From NCBI GenBank assembly GCA_030159075.1, contig BROG01000078.1:1660409-1724408 (forward strand): a stretch of 64,000 nucleotides of DNA, read 5' to 3'. The stretch comes from Atrina japonica (taxonomy: Eukaryota; Mollusca; Bivalvia; Pterioida; Pinnidae). Below, in pieces: positions 52,408-63,469 of the stretch. Each line of letters opens with the position of its first letter. The first letter of the stretch is position 1. The notes under the pieces were generated by a model. The model was not told the DNA's origin and did no database searches. It worked only from the letters and a program-made list of their open reading frames with translations. Made by a program: the position numbers and the translations under genes.

Positions 52408-53382
52408 TTATGGCTGGGAACATCTCAGAAAATTTAGAATGCGTCTAACAAAAGATGGTTTTTTGTGTCCAGAATGTTTTTGGGAATTAGTAATAGGTAA
52501 AATGTGAATTTGGTTCGATGAATCTGGTCGTTGAGACTCCATTGATAACTCTCCCTGCAATTTTTGTCTCATCTCAATTTCCTTCTGTCTCCGCAGAAGT
52601 ATTCCCATTTCTCTAACTCGAATTTCATTTTCTATTTTGATTTTATTTTCAATCTCACCAGCTCGAATTCTTTCTCTCTCCATTAATTCCATTTTATCTC
52701 TGCCAAACGAATCATTTAAATTTCTCAGTTTTTCTTCCCTTTCACTCTGTAAAATTCTGAGAAATTCCCCCTTTTCCCTTTCCATTCTTCTTTCTACCTC
52801 TCTCTTTTTCTCCTCTCTGAGACGATTTTCTATTTCAGATTCAAATCCCTTCATCTTCAGTTTATCCAGTATCTTTGAGGCTTCTTCTTCTTTTGTTAGT
52901 GACAATTCGCATAATCTTCGTGTCAACTTCCTCTCTTCTTCTTCTCTCTCTTTTTCAATTTTCCCGAATACTCTCTTTCGGATTTCAATTCTCAGTTTCC
53001 GGAATAATTTTGATCTTTGGTCTTGCATTCTTTCACTCATTTCTTTTCCAATCGGCGCTGTTTTTACAATTAGTATATCTTGAGACAAAAGTGTCTGCAT
53101 GTTATCAAGCATGTTTTCAAATAATGTATTGAGTTCATGCATTGTTTTCTCCCTTATCTCCTTCTCTATCTTTTGCAGGAACAGGGCGTTTCGGTCATTT
53201 CCTGGACCAGTCAACTCTCTAGACACTATGTCTCTGTCTAGGATATTACTTATCATTTCCATTTTTACATTTAAAATTAGATGTTGCAATCGCAATTTTT
53301 TCTCTTCACTTAGTGAAGAATGTAGGTCCAAGTCCTGGACTCTCTTCATGAAACCCTCCTCAAGTCCGTGAAAAATGTTCTC
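52408..53382 (-). CDS. Coiled-coil gene exon 3 (main exon)
   Basis: 975 nt including the stop. Acceptor TTGTTCCTTTCCAG at 53383. It encodes 324 residues, from ENIFHGLEEGF through a long charged helix to the basic tail RRILNFLRCSQP. Continuous open frame; the same exon boundary is preserved in the broken paralogue at 62877. Confidence 0.8.
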   Translation of the reverse strand, partial: ENIFHGLEEGFMKRVQDLDLHSSLSEEKKLRLQHLILNVKMEMISNILDRDIVSRELTGPGNDRNALFLQKIEKEIREKTMHELNTLFENMLDNMQTLLSQDILIVKTAPIGKEMSERMQDQRSKLFRKLRIEIRKRVFGKIEKEREEEERKLTRRLCELSLTKEEEASKILDKLKMKGFESEIENRLREEKKREVERRMEREKGEFLRILQSEREEKLRNLNDSFGRDKMELMERERIRAGEIENKIKIENEIRVREMGILLRRQKEIEMRQKLQGELSMESQRPDSSNQIHILPITNSQKHSGHKKPSFVRRILNFLRCSQP

Positions 53383-55951
53383 CTGGAAAGGAACAATTAA
53401 CCTGATATAAATTAGTCTGTATTTTGAAATGTGCTCTTTGGCAAGTTGTCATGTGAAGGTGCAACATTTTCCTTTTAAGAAAATTACTCTCTTGAAGAGC
53501 TACAGTGATACAACCAGGACTGAATAATTTGGGGTCATTATGTTCCCTTGATCATAATTTTATATGGACATTTTTATAACCATGGGAACATAACAATAAC
53601 AACAAACTGAAGTTAGCAAACATACACATTTTACATAATCTCATACTAAAGAAATACCACATTCTCTTTAGAGAATCTATTTTAAAATAGAGCTTAACTG
53701 ATGAAGTCTAATTGAGAAAAACGAACGTCTTGAACATTATAACTTTGGTATTATGTTTGTTATATTCATTCCCAAATCATGGGCAATATCTGTGTCTTGT
53801 CGGCACTGATTTTGAACAAGAGGGCTTTTGGAGGATCACCCGACATATCATGGATGCGCATTGTAATTTCTAGTGGAAGTGTATGCGTTGTAGGAAATTG
53901 TTTGTGAGGCGTACAAATAGTCATGGATGTTGTTCTGGCCTACGGCATTGACATTTAATGAATTTAAAGGAAATTACTCGAACTTCGAGGTTTCGAGAGT
54001 GAAATATAAAGGAATACATAAATCGGGACTTCGAATCGACTTCGAGGTTTCGAATTTCGAAAGTTAATTACTTAACTTATGAAGGAAAAAATCGAGACCT
54101 GTACGAAACATCGAGGTTTCGAGGTTTGAGCCATCGAGATCACCTGTATATACATGTACATGTATGCGTAAAGCATCGTCATTGCAATAATGCATTCATA
54201 TATATGTAAACTATGTGTAATATCCGATTTCTAACAAAAATAAACAAAAAAAAGTAGACATAAAAACTAGAACTGGTTTGAGATCGATGTCAATCCGGAC
54301 ACTGCCGTCACTGTGCCGAGCTGTCCCAGTAGTCTATGAATAATGGCGACATGTATCAATTTGTAGGGTTGTTTACCCAGTGGCTCGCTTTGGTTGGAAC
54401 ACCGGGGCTGAACATAACTTCATTGACTCACTACATTTAGAAATAACTGAAATACGAAGATTCTACGTTTGCATGGATGCCATGATGATAATGAAGTCGC
54501 AGAATAAGAGGTTCTGGAAGTGAGGCTTTTTCTATTGCCCGACGCCCCAGACAGTCCTACCCTAGAGTTTTCCCCGTCAGTCCTGCTCTGGAACAAGACT
54601 TTCCATGGGGAAATTTCACCTTTGAGCAGAATCATTCCATGGGTAGTCTCACTCTACAGCTAATTAATGAGCGTATCCTCTACGATAGTGGCACTTCCTA
54701 CCTTCAAGTTTCTTACAGTGTGCTTATAGTGGCGATTGTGCCGATATAAGCGTGCTAACATGATAGACCGATCGTAACATGTTAGTATGATGTCGCATTA
54801 CTATCATAGCAAATTTGCTTATAAGGGCATGCGTAAGCTTGGTTGTATGACAGAAAATTTAGAGCGATATCACGTTACATAAGTGTATATGAAAATTTAA
54901 AGTTATTCTCTTATACTATGGGAATCTATGATTTCAAGATTGAAAGGCTCAACTCTGGAATATTTTCGCCGATGCTTCATTGTAGTCTCTGCAAGCACCC
55001 CCAAATTTTACATAACAATCGAAAATGCTGCTGATGCTGAGAAAATATTTCTTACAAAAAAAAAAAAAAAAAAAATACAGATGTCATATGTCATAGGACG
55101 CTATGTAAATACTTTAATTCAAAATAATTATATATTTTTCATGTAATAGAATATAAAGCATTTAAACCAGATAAAAGCTTGAATAGGTCTACTTTCGTTT
55201 AGTAGGCCTAGAAGTTGAAGTGTGAAAATAAAAAAAATAAAATACAACTAGAATACTTACAAATCTCTCCTTCAATTCAATTTCAATGGGGACATTGGGG
55301 TCCATCATATAACTACAAGATGGAACGTCTGTGGATTCTGGAAATAATGATAAACAAATCATTATAATTCGTATAGATCTATTTTCCAAAACTTTCAATA
55401 GGTATAGCGTTCCAATTGAATTAAATCTTATCTCAGAAAAAATAAACTAGATCTAATTCATTCTTAAATACATGTAGTATTTTTGATCCAGAATGCTTTG
55501 GCTATCTAGATCAACTGTAGAATCTACATCATTTTTCTGGTCTTTTTTTTAATGGTGGTTTAAGCCACACCAAACAGTAACACTTTTTTTCAGTCTACTG
55601 TAGCGGGGCTCGAACTTGCGCTGATCAGAAGTGAGATACTTCATGCCAATCATCCATGGTACAAAACGCGATGCTGTACTGGTCAAGGACCAGTGGTCGG
55701 CTAGGACCAGTAGTCGGCTATGGTGTTATTTCGTATTTAGTATCTACCACAACAATATTTTTTTTTCGGTTTGAGAAATTTATACCCTACAACTGATGAC
55801 TGATGTAAAAAAAAAACGAACAAAAACCTGTTGTATATAGGCGAAATAATATAACAGTCGACTACTGATCCTAGCCGACCACTGGTCCTTGACCAGTAGG
55901 CTAACCACTCGGCTACAGATTCCCCATCTACTTCATACTATACTCACCCAT
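52408..55951 (-). CDS. Coiled-coil protein of unknown family, three exons
   Basis: Exons 55951-55948 (ATG G), 55337-55261 and 53382-52408 total 1056 nt, giving 351 residues. Donors GTGAGT and GTAAGT and acceptors TTATTTCCAG and CCTTTCCAG are all good, and phases agree (G+AA makes Glu; then phase 0). The protein starts MESTDVPSCSYMMDP. It has a helical region with VQDLDLH near residue 42, and from about 159 to 300 a very Glu/Arg/Lys-rich coiled coil (EKEREEEERKLTRR). The C-terminus is a basic amphipathic stretch, KKPSFVRRILNFLRCSQP, which might bind membrane and includes a near-terminal Cys. I do not recognise the family. A paralogue with frameshifts lies 9.5 kb away. Confidence 0.75.
53450..54540. 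other. Intron of the coiled-coil gene; segment absent from the duplicate
   Basis: Contains a TTCGAGGTTTCGAG short repeat at 53985-54135. A stretch at 53690-53760 (ACTGATGAAGTCTAATTGA) also occurs at 60725-60790. No exon seen. Confidence 0.5.
55261..55337 (-). CDS. Coiled-coil gene exon 2
   Basis: 77 nt between acceptor TTATTTCCAG (55338) and donor TTT|GTAAGTATTC (55260). It encodes ESTDVPSCSYMMDPNVPIEI then ELKERF, joining in phase to ENIFHGLEEGF of the last exon. Confidence 0.72.
55550..55923 (-). mobile_element. SINE family 1 split by a 218-bp foldback element
   Basis: Head near 55923 (GGGGAATCTGTAGCCGAGTG), GGGGCTCGAACTTGCGCTGA further in, tail GTTTAAGCCACACC near 55560. Confidence 0.8.
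55679..55896. mobile_element. Foldback MITE (CTGGTCAAGGACCAGTGGTC)
   Basis: 38-bp inverted ends at 55679-55716 and 55859-55896 differ at one base; flanked by TA on both sides (55677-55678, 55897-55898). Confidence 0.9.
55948..55951 (-). CDS. Coiled-coil gene exon 1 (ATG plus one base)
   Basis: Coding part is only ATGG, followed by donor GTGAGT at 55947-55942. G at -3 and +4 makes a good start context. The carried G completes GAA with the next exon's AA. If wrong, translation would start at the internal MM of exon 2. Confidence 0.6.
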
Positions 55952-56098
55952 GACGATGAGATTCTATTTTCCCGATTGGTTGGGTTATTACGTTTAGACG
56001 TGATGAAGTTTTGGTATTTATAAGAGCAAAATTTGTTATCCGCTCTTACTGCGTGTGTCACGACAAGGTCGTTAGGGACGTACTATCCTAGCTAACAG

Positions 56099-56106
56099 TG
56101 ACGTCA
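56099..56106. promoter_or_regulatory. Palindromic CRE with adjacent ETS-like site
   Basis: A perfect TGACGTCA lies about 150 bp upstream of the coiled-coil gene's start codon, followed directly by CCGGATGT, an ETS-like core. CRE plus ETS next to each other is a common TATA-less core promoter arrangement. Motif-based inference. Confidence 0.5.
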
Positions 56107-56159
56107 CCGGATGTAAAGTCCAACAAGGGGCGATAATTCTGATCAGTTGGTCTTGAGAT

Positions 56160-56810
56160 TATTGTTATATAGTAAGTTTTATGTAAGCGTCATAATTTAT
56201 TCTGTTAATCAACCGAATATTGGTTAGATTTGAGGTCTTTGGCAAATTATTTTGCATTATATAACTGTTTTGAAATAAATTGAATTTCACGAAAAAATGA
56301 TTATATCAATAATAGATTTATATTTTAAAATTACAAATAAACACATAAATGATAAATAACAGAATGTAAAATGACAGAAAATATAGGCCTAATTTAAGTC
56401 AATGGTTATTTCCACTAACGTTAAGGTGAGAGTGAATGACCTATATCGGGGATGGATATTGTTTTTCTCTAAACCCCCCCCCACACACACACACACACAC
56501 ACAGACAGATGATAGCAAGACTTTTCCATAGATGTGATCATAAACGATACTCAGATATGAAAAAATGTTGAGATGTTACACAGCGCAAAGTAAACTATTC
56601 TATGAGGTGTATGTTTTGCAAGGAGTTGCCTGCCGATTTTAGGAGATCAAATTAAGCACTTTTAAGACAGTTACGGCGTTCCATACAAAGACCCAACACC
56701 ATATCCAATATCAGGTCATATCAGTTTTACTGATTTTGTTAAATGATATAAAGTATGATGTAGTCGCACCTACATTTTTGTGATAATTTTCGACAAATAA
56801 AAAGGGTGGT
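56160..56810. other. Upstream region of the coiled-coil gene, nothing coding
   Basis: AT-rich; (CA)n at 56484-56503. Confidence 0.5.
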
Positions 56811-56814
56811 AACT

Positions 56815-57910
56815 TCAACGGGTCATTTTCTAAAACGTGCCCCCACTTTTTTGTCCAGATACATTTTTTATATATTATCATAACGTCTGGAATTCTGGCT
56901 TTCTAGAGATTTTAAATTAGGGACTACCAAAAATTTCGCGGCTCGCTACGCTCGGTGAAAACATTTATAATTCTCTTTCTTCCCTCTAACTCGAAATTCT
57001 GGATTTACCCTAGCTTTGTCTGTATATTTTGGCTTTGGTACATTTTGTTTGCCCTATACATCGGTAAAGATATTTTCGTTTGCGTTTGCATGTATGAATA
57101 TAAATTTATCTGTAAACAGCAAAATTTGCATTGGATCAAAATGTTTACGATTTTCCCACGTGTTATTATCAGCTAAACATCTGAAAATTTTATAATGAAT
57201 GATATCCATCCAATTCTTTACACATAATGAACGCACCATTTGCACGTGTACGGCGTCTTTTCAATTTAATGAAATATTTGGCCGAAATAAAAAACGAGTC
57301 GCAGTGTGATAAGTAACTCTGTGGGCTTTTATAACTGAATATTTCTGGGAAACAGTGATTTTGTGTCTGGAAGGTAGAGAATACCCCATCTGGCTTTCGA
57401 ATTAATCTCTCAACAAAATATATTTAACGATAAAGCGGTCTGGAGGATACTAGAACAAAATTCTCACCCGATTTAAAGTAACTATTTTGCTGATCCAACT
57501 TTCTTTTGAGAAGGGTAATCAAAGGCGTATTTTTGCGTCAGGACGAAGATAAATGCTCTTCTACGTGCTTCCAAATTAAAAAAATATATATATCATTTTT
57601 ATTAGATGCGTAAAACACGACCCCCTAATAAAGTATTGCCTCACAATTAATCCAACACTTAAAATTTTGCGTAGTGAGCAGGGATAGCGTGCCCCTAAAT
57701 TTTTCTATAAAATATCAGAAAATTAAAAAAAAGGATTCACAAAATTTTTGCGAATATGATTACCACCTTAAATTTTGCTTCCCGAGCAGGTATAGTGTAT
57801 AAAGTTGATAAAATACGTGTAAAACCTTGATTTTTTTCTATAAAAATCAAGTCAGATAATTAAAAATAAAAAAAAAATCCAAAAATTTTCGCGCCTCGCT
57901 CCGCCAATTC
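56815..57910. repeat. Dispersed repeat, copy 2 (CGCTACGCTCGG)
   Basis: Longer relative of 48480-49105; its far end repeats CAAAATTTTTGCG / AAAATTTTCGCGCCTCGCTC words. Confidence 0.7.
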
Positions 57911-58689
57911 ATTTTAGTATAAACTTTATTTGTAAACAGAACTCATATACACATATTGCTCACAAATTACAGTCAAAAGGATTTGGAAAATACTTATGTA
58001 TCATCCATTTCCTGTGATACACATCAATATTAAATAAATAGATAACGTTGGTTGTTGATTAGCAACAGCAAATAAAGTAATACAATTTGAATGAGAAGGG
58101 GTAGTCATGAAGCATGCAGGAGTATATAGGGTGCACTGTTTACACTAAGTGAGTCGACCGCATAAAAAAGATTCATTTTCAATATATACCCACTCAAACT
58201 TTAAATCCTCAGTCTGCGTTTGATGATGTAGCCTGTGTATTGCATCACAAGAAGTATAAGTTTAATTCACAAAAACATCCACCTTTTAATTTTTTTTAGA
58301 TCCGCCACTGTTGTATATATTTCTTGCATAATCAAAAGGTACACGAAAACAGTTTTTACCGGCACAAACATTTTCATGAAAAAAAACCCTCCCGCTACAA
58401 TTGGTTTCCTTTCTACGCCACTGAGTTCGGCCTAACATGTACTGTGTATACTTTTTTTTATTGTCGCATTGTTTTACATTCCGGTATTTTTCTTATTGAT
58501 ATGGCGATTAGATGTCACTATCAGTTTTGACACGTGCTATAGACCGAAGCCCATACAGCTATTTTTTTTCGTGCCATGTCTACCATGCCACGGGACCTCG
58601 ACAATAAGTATGATCAGAAAGACCCGTGACCCAGTTCACTTATGCCGAGCGTTTAGGCGAAGAAACAGTCATGACCATTTTAAAGTTCT

Positions 58690-58766
58690 GTGTGTAACTC
58701 GATACCCGGAATCGAACCCGGGACATTTCTCTTGAGAGTCGAACACTGTACCACTAGCCCAAAACA
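58690..58766 (-). mobile_element. tRNA-like head, probably SINE or tRNA pseudogene
   Basis: Minus strand: CTAGTGGTACAGTG (A-box) and a perfect T-arm CCCGGGTTCGATTCCGGG (B-box GGTTCGATTCC). The acceptor stem does not pair well, so a functional tRNA is unlikely. Confidence 0.6.
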
Positions 58767-58829
58767 AGCGATTTTGTGCTATGGAAATCCATCCACGACA
58801 TTCCACACACACTTCTTTATATGTGCGGA

Positions 58830-58872
58830 CGGAAATTAAAAAAAAGAAAAAAAAAAAAAAAAAAAAAAAAAA
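58830..58872 (+). repeat. Poly-A tract
   Basis: Long A run with scattered G; low complexity. Confidence 0.8.
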
Positions 58873-58899
58873 TTTGTAGCGATTTGGGGGGCGGGCAAA

Positions 58900-60690
58900 T
58901 TTTGTCGAGTCAAATTATTTACCGTCGCAGGACAGAATATTTATTTTTAAGTAGACCAGAGACAAATTATTTATTTTCTGTTTTTTTATTTTCACTATTG
59001 TCATGTAGTCAGAAATGTAATATATGGCAGTGACGGATCTAGAATTCTTTTCAACGGGGGAGTTGAGGGGGTAAATCAAATGGTTGTCCCCTAATGTAAG
59101 TTTGGTAATCGACAGGTCAACGTTAAGAAAACCTGCTATTCAAATGGGCGCCGAAATAACGGCAACTTTAAGTTGATTTTGAAGCAAATGTCGTTGTTTG
59201 ACGGATTTTACTTTGTGGGTGTAAATACAAAAATTTTGTTTTTAGAACCATCCAGAAAATTTAAAATTGACAACATGACACTTCTAAACACGGATTGTCT
59301 TGTCGGAATTTCCAATACGTAAGTAAGGATACTAGCTTTATCCGTTCCGAAGTAAAATACGGCAAGTCAATCACTACAGCAGAAATTATGAAATTATGGA
59401 TACTAATACTGACTTTGTGGGGGGTGTTTACATATGACGTATAGCTCAACAGCTGTTTTGACATCAGAAGTAGTTCTCTTTTCTGACCGCAAATACTAAA
59501 TGAAATTCAGGTTTAATTTCTTTTATTATATCATTTTGAAAGAAACTACGGAAATATCTATTCTCGGACTTGAATTATCTTCATTAATATTCGAGCTCTT
59601 GGTTGCGGAGGGTTAAATATATCAGGAGAGAATTGAAATTGCAAATGGCTGCGCCCATGAGTATGCTGAATAATGTATTTACAACGAATTTGCGTTTGAA
59701 TTCTGATATACTATTAATGGGATATACTATAGAAAGATTAAGTGTGACTTACAAGAAGTGAGACAGCTTCTATTAATTTATGACAACTGAAAGTAGCCAT
59801 TTTATTTGACATTTTTTACCAAGCAGCTGGGAACCACGATGACTGATTGGTACGTAACCTACGTAAGTAGGCCCATTTCACACGACCTAATTTCACACGA
59901 TGCGGGTGACGAATTGTTTCTGATATGAATATCCAGTGAAGGCAAAACAAATCGACTTGTTTATCAAGAGATGCTTGACAAAGTTGCTCTAGGCCTTACT
60001 TTCTTTCTTTCTGTTGTATCTATGAAGCCAGACAGTGGTCTGTGGTTCTGGTCATAACATGACCTAGATATATCGCGATATGGGCCTGTAGACTGTACAA
60101 TGTGCTACAGATGTGGTCTCGTGTTTCCGATTTCTTTCTGTGATTTTTATTTGTTTTGTGATAGGCCTAATGTATGGCTTTTAAGATTAAATATTTTATC
60201 TTACATTTTTTAGGCCTACATCTGAATCAACTTCATTAATGTCGTCGTCATCGAAAAGAGTTCATCTACAGTAGGCATTGTAAAATCGCTTATATAGTCG
60301 GACATGATGAAAACTTTTGTCACAAGTTGTGAAAATAGCCAACAGACGACAAAATTGACGTCATTTGATTATAACAATGTGACCTAAATTGTGACCCAGA
60401 TACCGGCCTGTACTGTACATGTACGAGGCCTGCATATCCGTCATATGTTGTAAATACATACAATAGATCTACTATTGTAGTTCAGACTTTTTCCCGTGAT
60501 TTTTTTCTTCGTTTTGTTTTTGCAATGTATGGATTTTAGAAAGAAAAATAAACACAACTCTATAGTATCCTTTATTGCTATAGGTTGTAGTCGTTTCAGT
60601 ATTCATTTCATGTATTCCTATGCCAAAAGTAAAGCGGTTACTACTTATATCACGTGATAACCCAACACCCGTTTTATTGAAACAACAAAA
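58900..60690. other. Intergenic, no supported gene
   Basis: A 38-codon ORF at 59646-59762 starts MAAPMSMLNNVFTTNLRL in a good start context (GCAAATGG) but has no recognisable family or visible next exon. TTCACACGA is repeated at 59877 and 59891. Confidence 0.4.
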
Positions 60691-61174
60691 CAATCATTTA
60701 CACATAATTTTTAAATTGGAGCTCAACTGATGAAGTCTAATTGACAGAAACGATATCGTCTTGAGCATTATAACTTTGGTAGTATGTTTATAATATTTAG
60801 TAGAAATTACAATCGGTATGTAAATATTAGCAGCGATAAGTGGTTAAAAATGGGCTATGATTCCGTCTGAACCATTGAATTTTTACTTTATATACTATAT
60901 TTATATAACTTATTTTGGTTTAAATAAATTTTCTTTCGTGCATTAAAAATCAATGTTTGTATTCATAAATAATAATCTTTATTGAAAAACAAGAACTATT
61001 CTTATTTTCTATTTATATTGCAGATAATGTATTAAAATAAACTTCAAAGCAACAGTTATATTTTCCATTAAACTGAAACCGTCGACAGCATATCGACATC
61101 AGTAAAACATAATATTGTCTCGTGCCATTAAACTGGAATAGAATAGCAGATAAGTCTTTTGTTTGTTGTATTAG

Positions 61175-61345
61175 ATTTTCACACTTCACTACAATGTACT
61201 CGGGGAAGAATACGAAAGACCGTTTGGGTAACAAACGTGATAACTACCTGCATGCAAAAACATACGAGTTGTATGCGGAAAAAAAACACTTTATATGTTG
61301 TAAAACATACTTTTGTATACAAGTAGCACTGGACTTTTAACGTGA
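61175..61345. repeat. Copy of the 50.5/51.4-kb element end
   Basis: ACTACAATGTACTCGGGGAA and TTTGGGTAACAAACGTGATA match 50550-50620; GACTTTTAACGTGAAAG matches the complement of 51394-51412. Confidence 0.55.
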
Positions 61346-61579
61346 AAGCACATTTCCGGCAAGTCGTAAATCCTGTACTACACGCAAGTTTGTATTTTGG
61401 GCGAGAGGATTACTTTTTACATCATAAAACAATTAATCAGGGCCCGAAGTCAACAAATTTACTCAGTACTCAAGTTCAACTATCTTTTCATGATTTTAAG
61501 GTAAAACACTCAAAATTAATTCTGTTACTTGACACGTTTGATATTATAAACATAATACCAAAGTTGAAATGCTCAAGAC

Positions 61580-61725
61580 AAGGGGGCTTAGCCCCCACTT
61601 TTTTGCAAAGATAGACATAGGTGTTGAAAATTGGGGCTTAGCCCCCAGACGTTTCTGGCGTGTGTGTGTATTTTAAGTTGGTTTAGCCCCCCCCCCTACT
61701 TTCAACTTGCTTCCAACGCCTATGG
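61580..61725. mobile_element. CATAGGCG-ended element, second copy
   Basis: GGGGCTTAGCCCCCA, TTTCTGGCGTGTGTGTG, AAGTTGGTTTAGCCCCCCCC and CAACGCCTATG follow the same order as 33205-33364. Confidence 0.75.
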
Positions 61726-63367
61726 TACTTAATATTATAACGTTACTGTTGATATCGAAGTAAATGAAATTGCTACCTTAAATGTGAAACAAACAAACGG
61801 AATAATAAATCATTAGAATCAAAATATCGATGACGGAAAAGACAAAACAAAATTAAGAAAGAAATAAATAAAATGGAAACACAAAACGTCCTTCTTTTAA
61901 ATGTAGACCTACACTTATATGTCTATGTTCTGATATTTTGTAATTGGTCATGGCTGGGAACATCTCAGAAAATATAGCATGCGTCGAATTGTGTCCATAA
62001 TATTTAGCAGCTTTTGGTAAATTTATAAATGGTGAAACTTAATATCTAGTCGTTGTGTCACCATTGATAACTCTGCCACCAACCGTTGTCACATCCCCAT
62101 TTCCTTTTGTTTCCTAAAGTTGATTCCCATTTCTCTTCACTTAATTTCATTTTCGATTATTATGTTCTTTTCAATTTCGTTTGGTTCGATTTCTTTCCCT
62201 CTCTATTAATCTGATGTTTCCATGGCAAATGAATCATTTCTGTTTTTTATCCCTTTCACTCTGAAATAATCTAAGGCATTCCTCTTTTTCCTTTCCCATT
62301 CTTCTATGTACCGCCTGCAATTCCTCCTCTCTCAAACGATGTTCTATTTCAAATTCTATTTTCTTCATCTTCAATTTATTCAGGTTCTCTATAGCTTCTT
62401 TTTCTTTTGTAAGTGACAATTCACAGATTCTTTATGTCAATTTGTCTCTTCTTCTTCCATCTCTTTCTCTATTTTCTCGCGCACTCGTTTGCGTATGGAA
62501 ATTTTCGATTCCGAAATAATTTGATCTATGTTCTTGCACACTTTTTCTCATTTCTTTACCAATCTGCTCTGTTTTTACAAATAAAATTTCTTGAGACAAA
62601 AATGCTTGCATATTACCCAGCTCATTTTCAAATAATTTCTTGGTTTCATGCATTGTTCTTTCTCTTCCTTTAGCAGGGGCAGGTCGTTCTGTTCATTTTC
62701 TGACGAAGGCAACTCTCTGAACGCAACGTCTCCTATGATATGATTGATCATTTCCACTTTTACATTTAAGATTTGTTGTTGCAAGTGGAATTTTTTCTCT
62801 TCACTTTGTACAGAATGCAGGTCCAAGTCCTGGACGCTGTCCAAGAAGCCCTCTTCATGTCTTTGAATTATGTACTCCTGGAAAGGAAAAAAAATAATAA
62901 CCGGATATAGATCAATCTGATTTTTTTTTTATGAAATGTGCTCTTAAACAAATTGTCCTGTGAAAGGGGTATAATTGTCAATTTTACGTAAAACTAGAAC
63001 AACAAGAGTGGAACATAACATCATAGACTTAATATAAAAGGAGTAACAAAAATTCGAAAAGTCTACATTTTGCTGCATGGGTGTCATACTGATAATGGAT
63101 TTGCAAAATTTCGGTGTTAAAGAGTGAAGCATTACCCATAATTAGTGACTCAGACCCCCGGCCAAACTCTTCTAGAGTGAGTTTCTCCCCAACAGTCCTG
63201 CTCTAGGGAAAGTCTCCCTCTCACTCCTGAGCAAAATGTCTCCCTTTGGAAGTCTCACTCTAGAGCAGCATCACTCCCTAGGAAAGTATCACTCTACAAC
63301 ACATTATAGAGCATTACTTATCCCTGTCCTCAAGGTTTCTGTGATAGCGTGCTAACACGATAGACCC
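61725..63367. repeat. Segmental duplicate of 52170-54765
   Basis: Homology to 52170-53450 covers the last exon, its 3' flank (AACGTTACTGT and the GGCTGGGAACATCTCAGAAA stretch) and its upstream intron. It resumes at 63160-63367 against about 54540-54765 (CAGTCCTGCTCT, GCGTGCTAACA, GATAGACC). The 53.46-54.53 kb stretch is present in only one copy, so an insertion or deletion followed duplication. Confidence 0.7.
61970..62877 (-). pseudogene. Broken paralogue of the coiled-coil gene's last exon
   Basis: The acceptor (CCTTTCCAG at 62878) and the opening EYIIQRHEEGFLDSVQDLDL align with ENIFHGLEEGFMKRVQDLDL. The frame then shifts around 62655-62665, again near 62500-62530 and again near 62430, and stops after SERDKKQK at about 62234. 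The homologous 3' flank continues to at least 61740. No upstream exons are visible before the window ends. It is either a pseudogene, or less likely a gene damaged by assembly errors. Confidence 0.8.
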
Positions 63368-63376
63368 AGGGGTTGT

Positions 63377-63467
63377 TTAACTCATCAACCCCTGAAAAAC
63401 AATGGGCTCTTCTGTAAATTAATGACTTAGGTCAACCCAAATGTGTCTTTAGGGGTAAATGAGTTAA
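63377..63467. mobile_element. TTAA-type mini-MITE, best copy (91 bp)
   Basis: TTAACTCATCAACCCCTGAA at the left and TTTAGGGGTAAATGAGTTAA at the right: inverted, with TTAA at both ends. Reference copy for this family. Confidence 0.8.
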
Positions 63468-63469
63468 GT

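Noticed and set aside
52637..53371. Plus-strand Ser/Phe/Leu-rich ORFs of 85-148 codons
   Set aside because: Antisense shadows of the Glu/Arg/Lys-rich coiled-coil exon.
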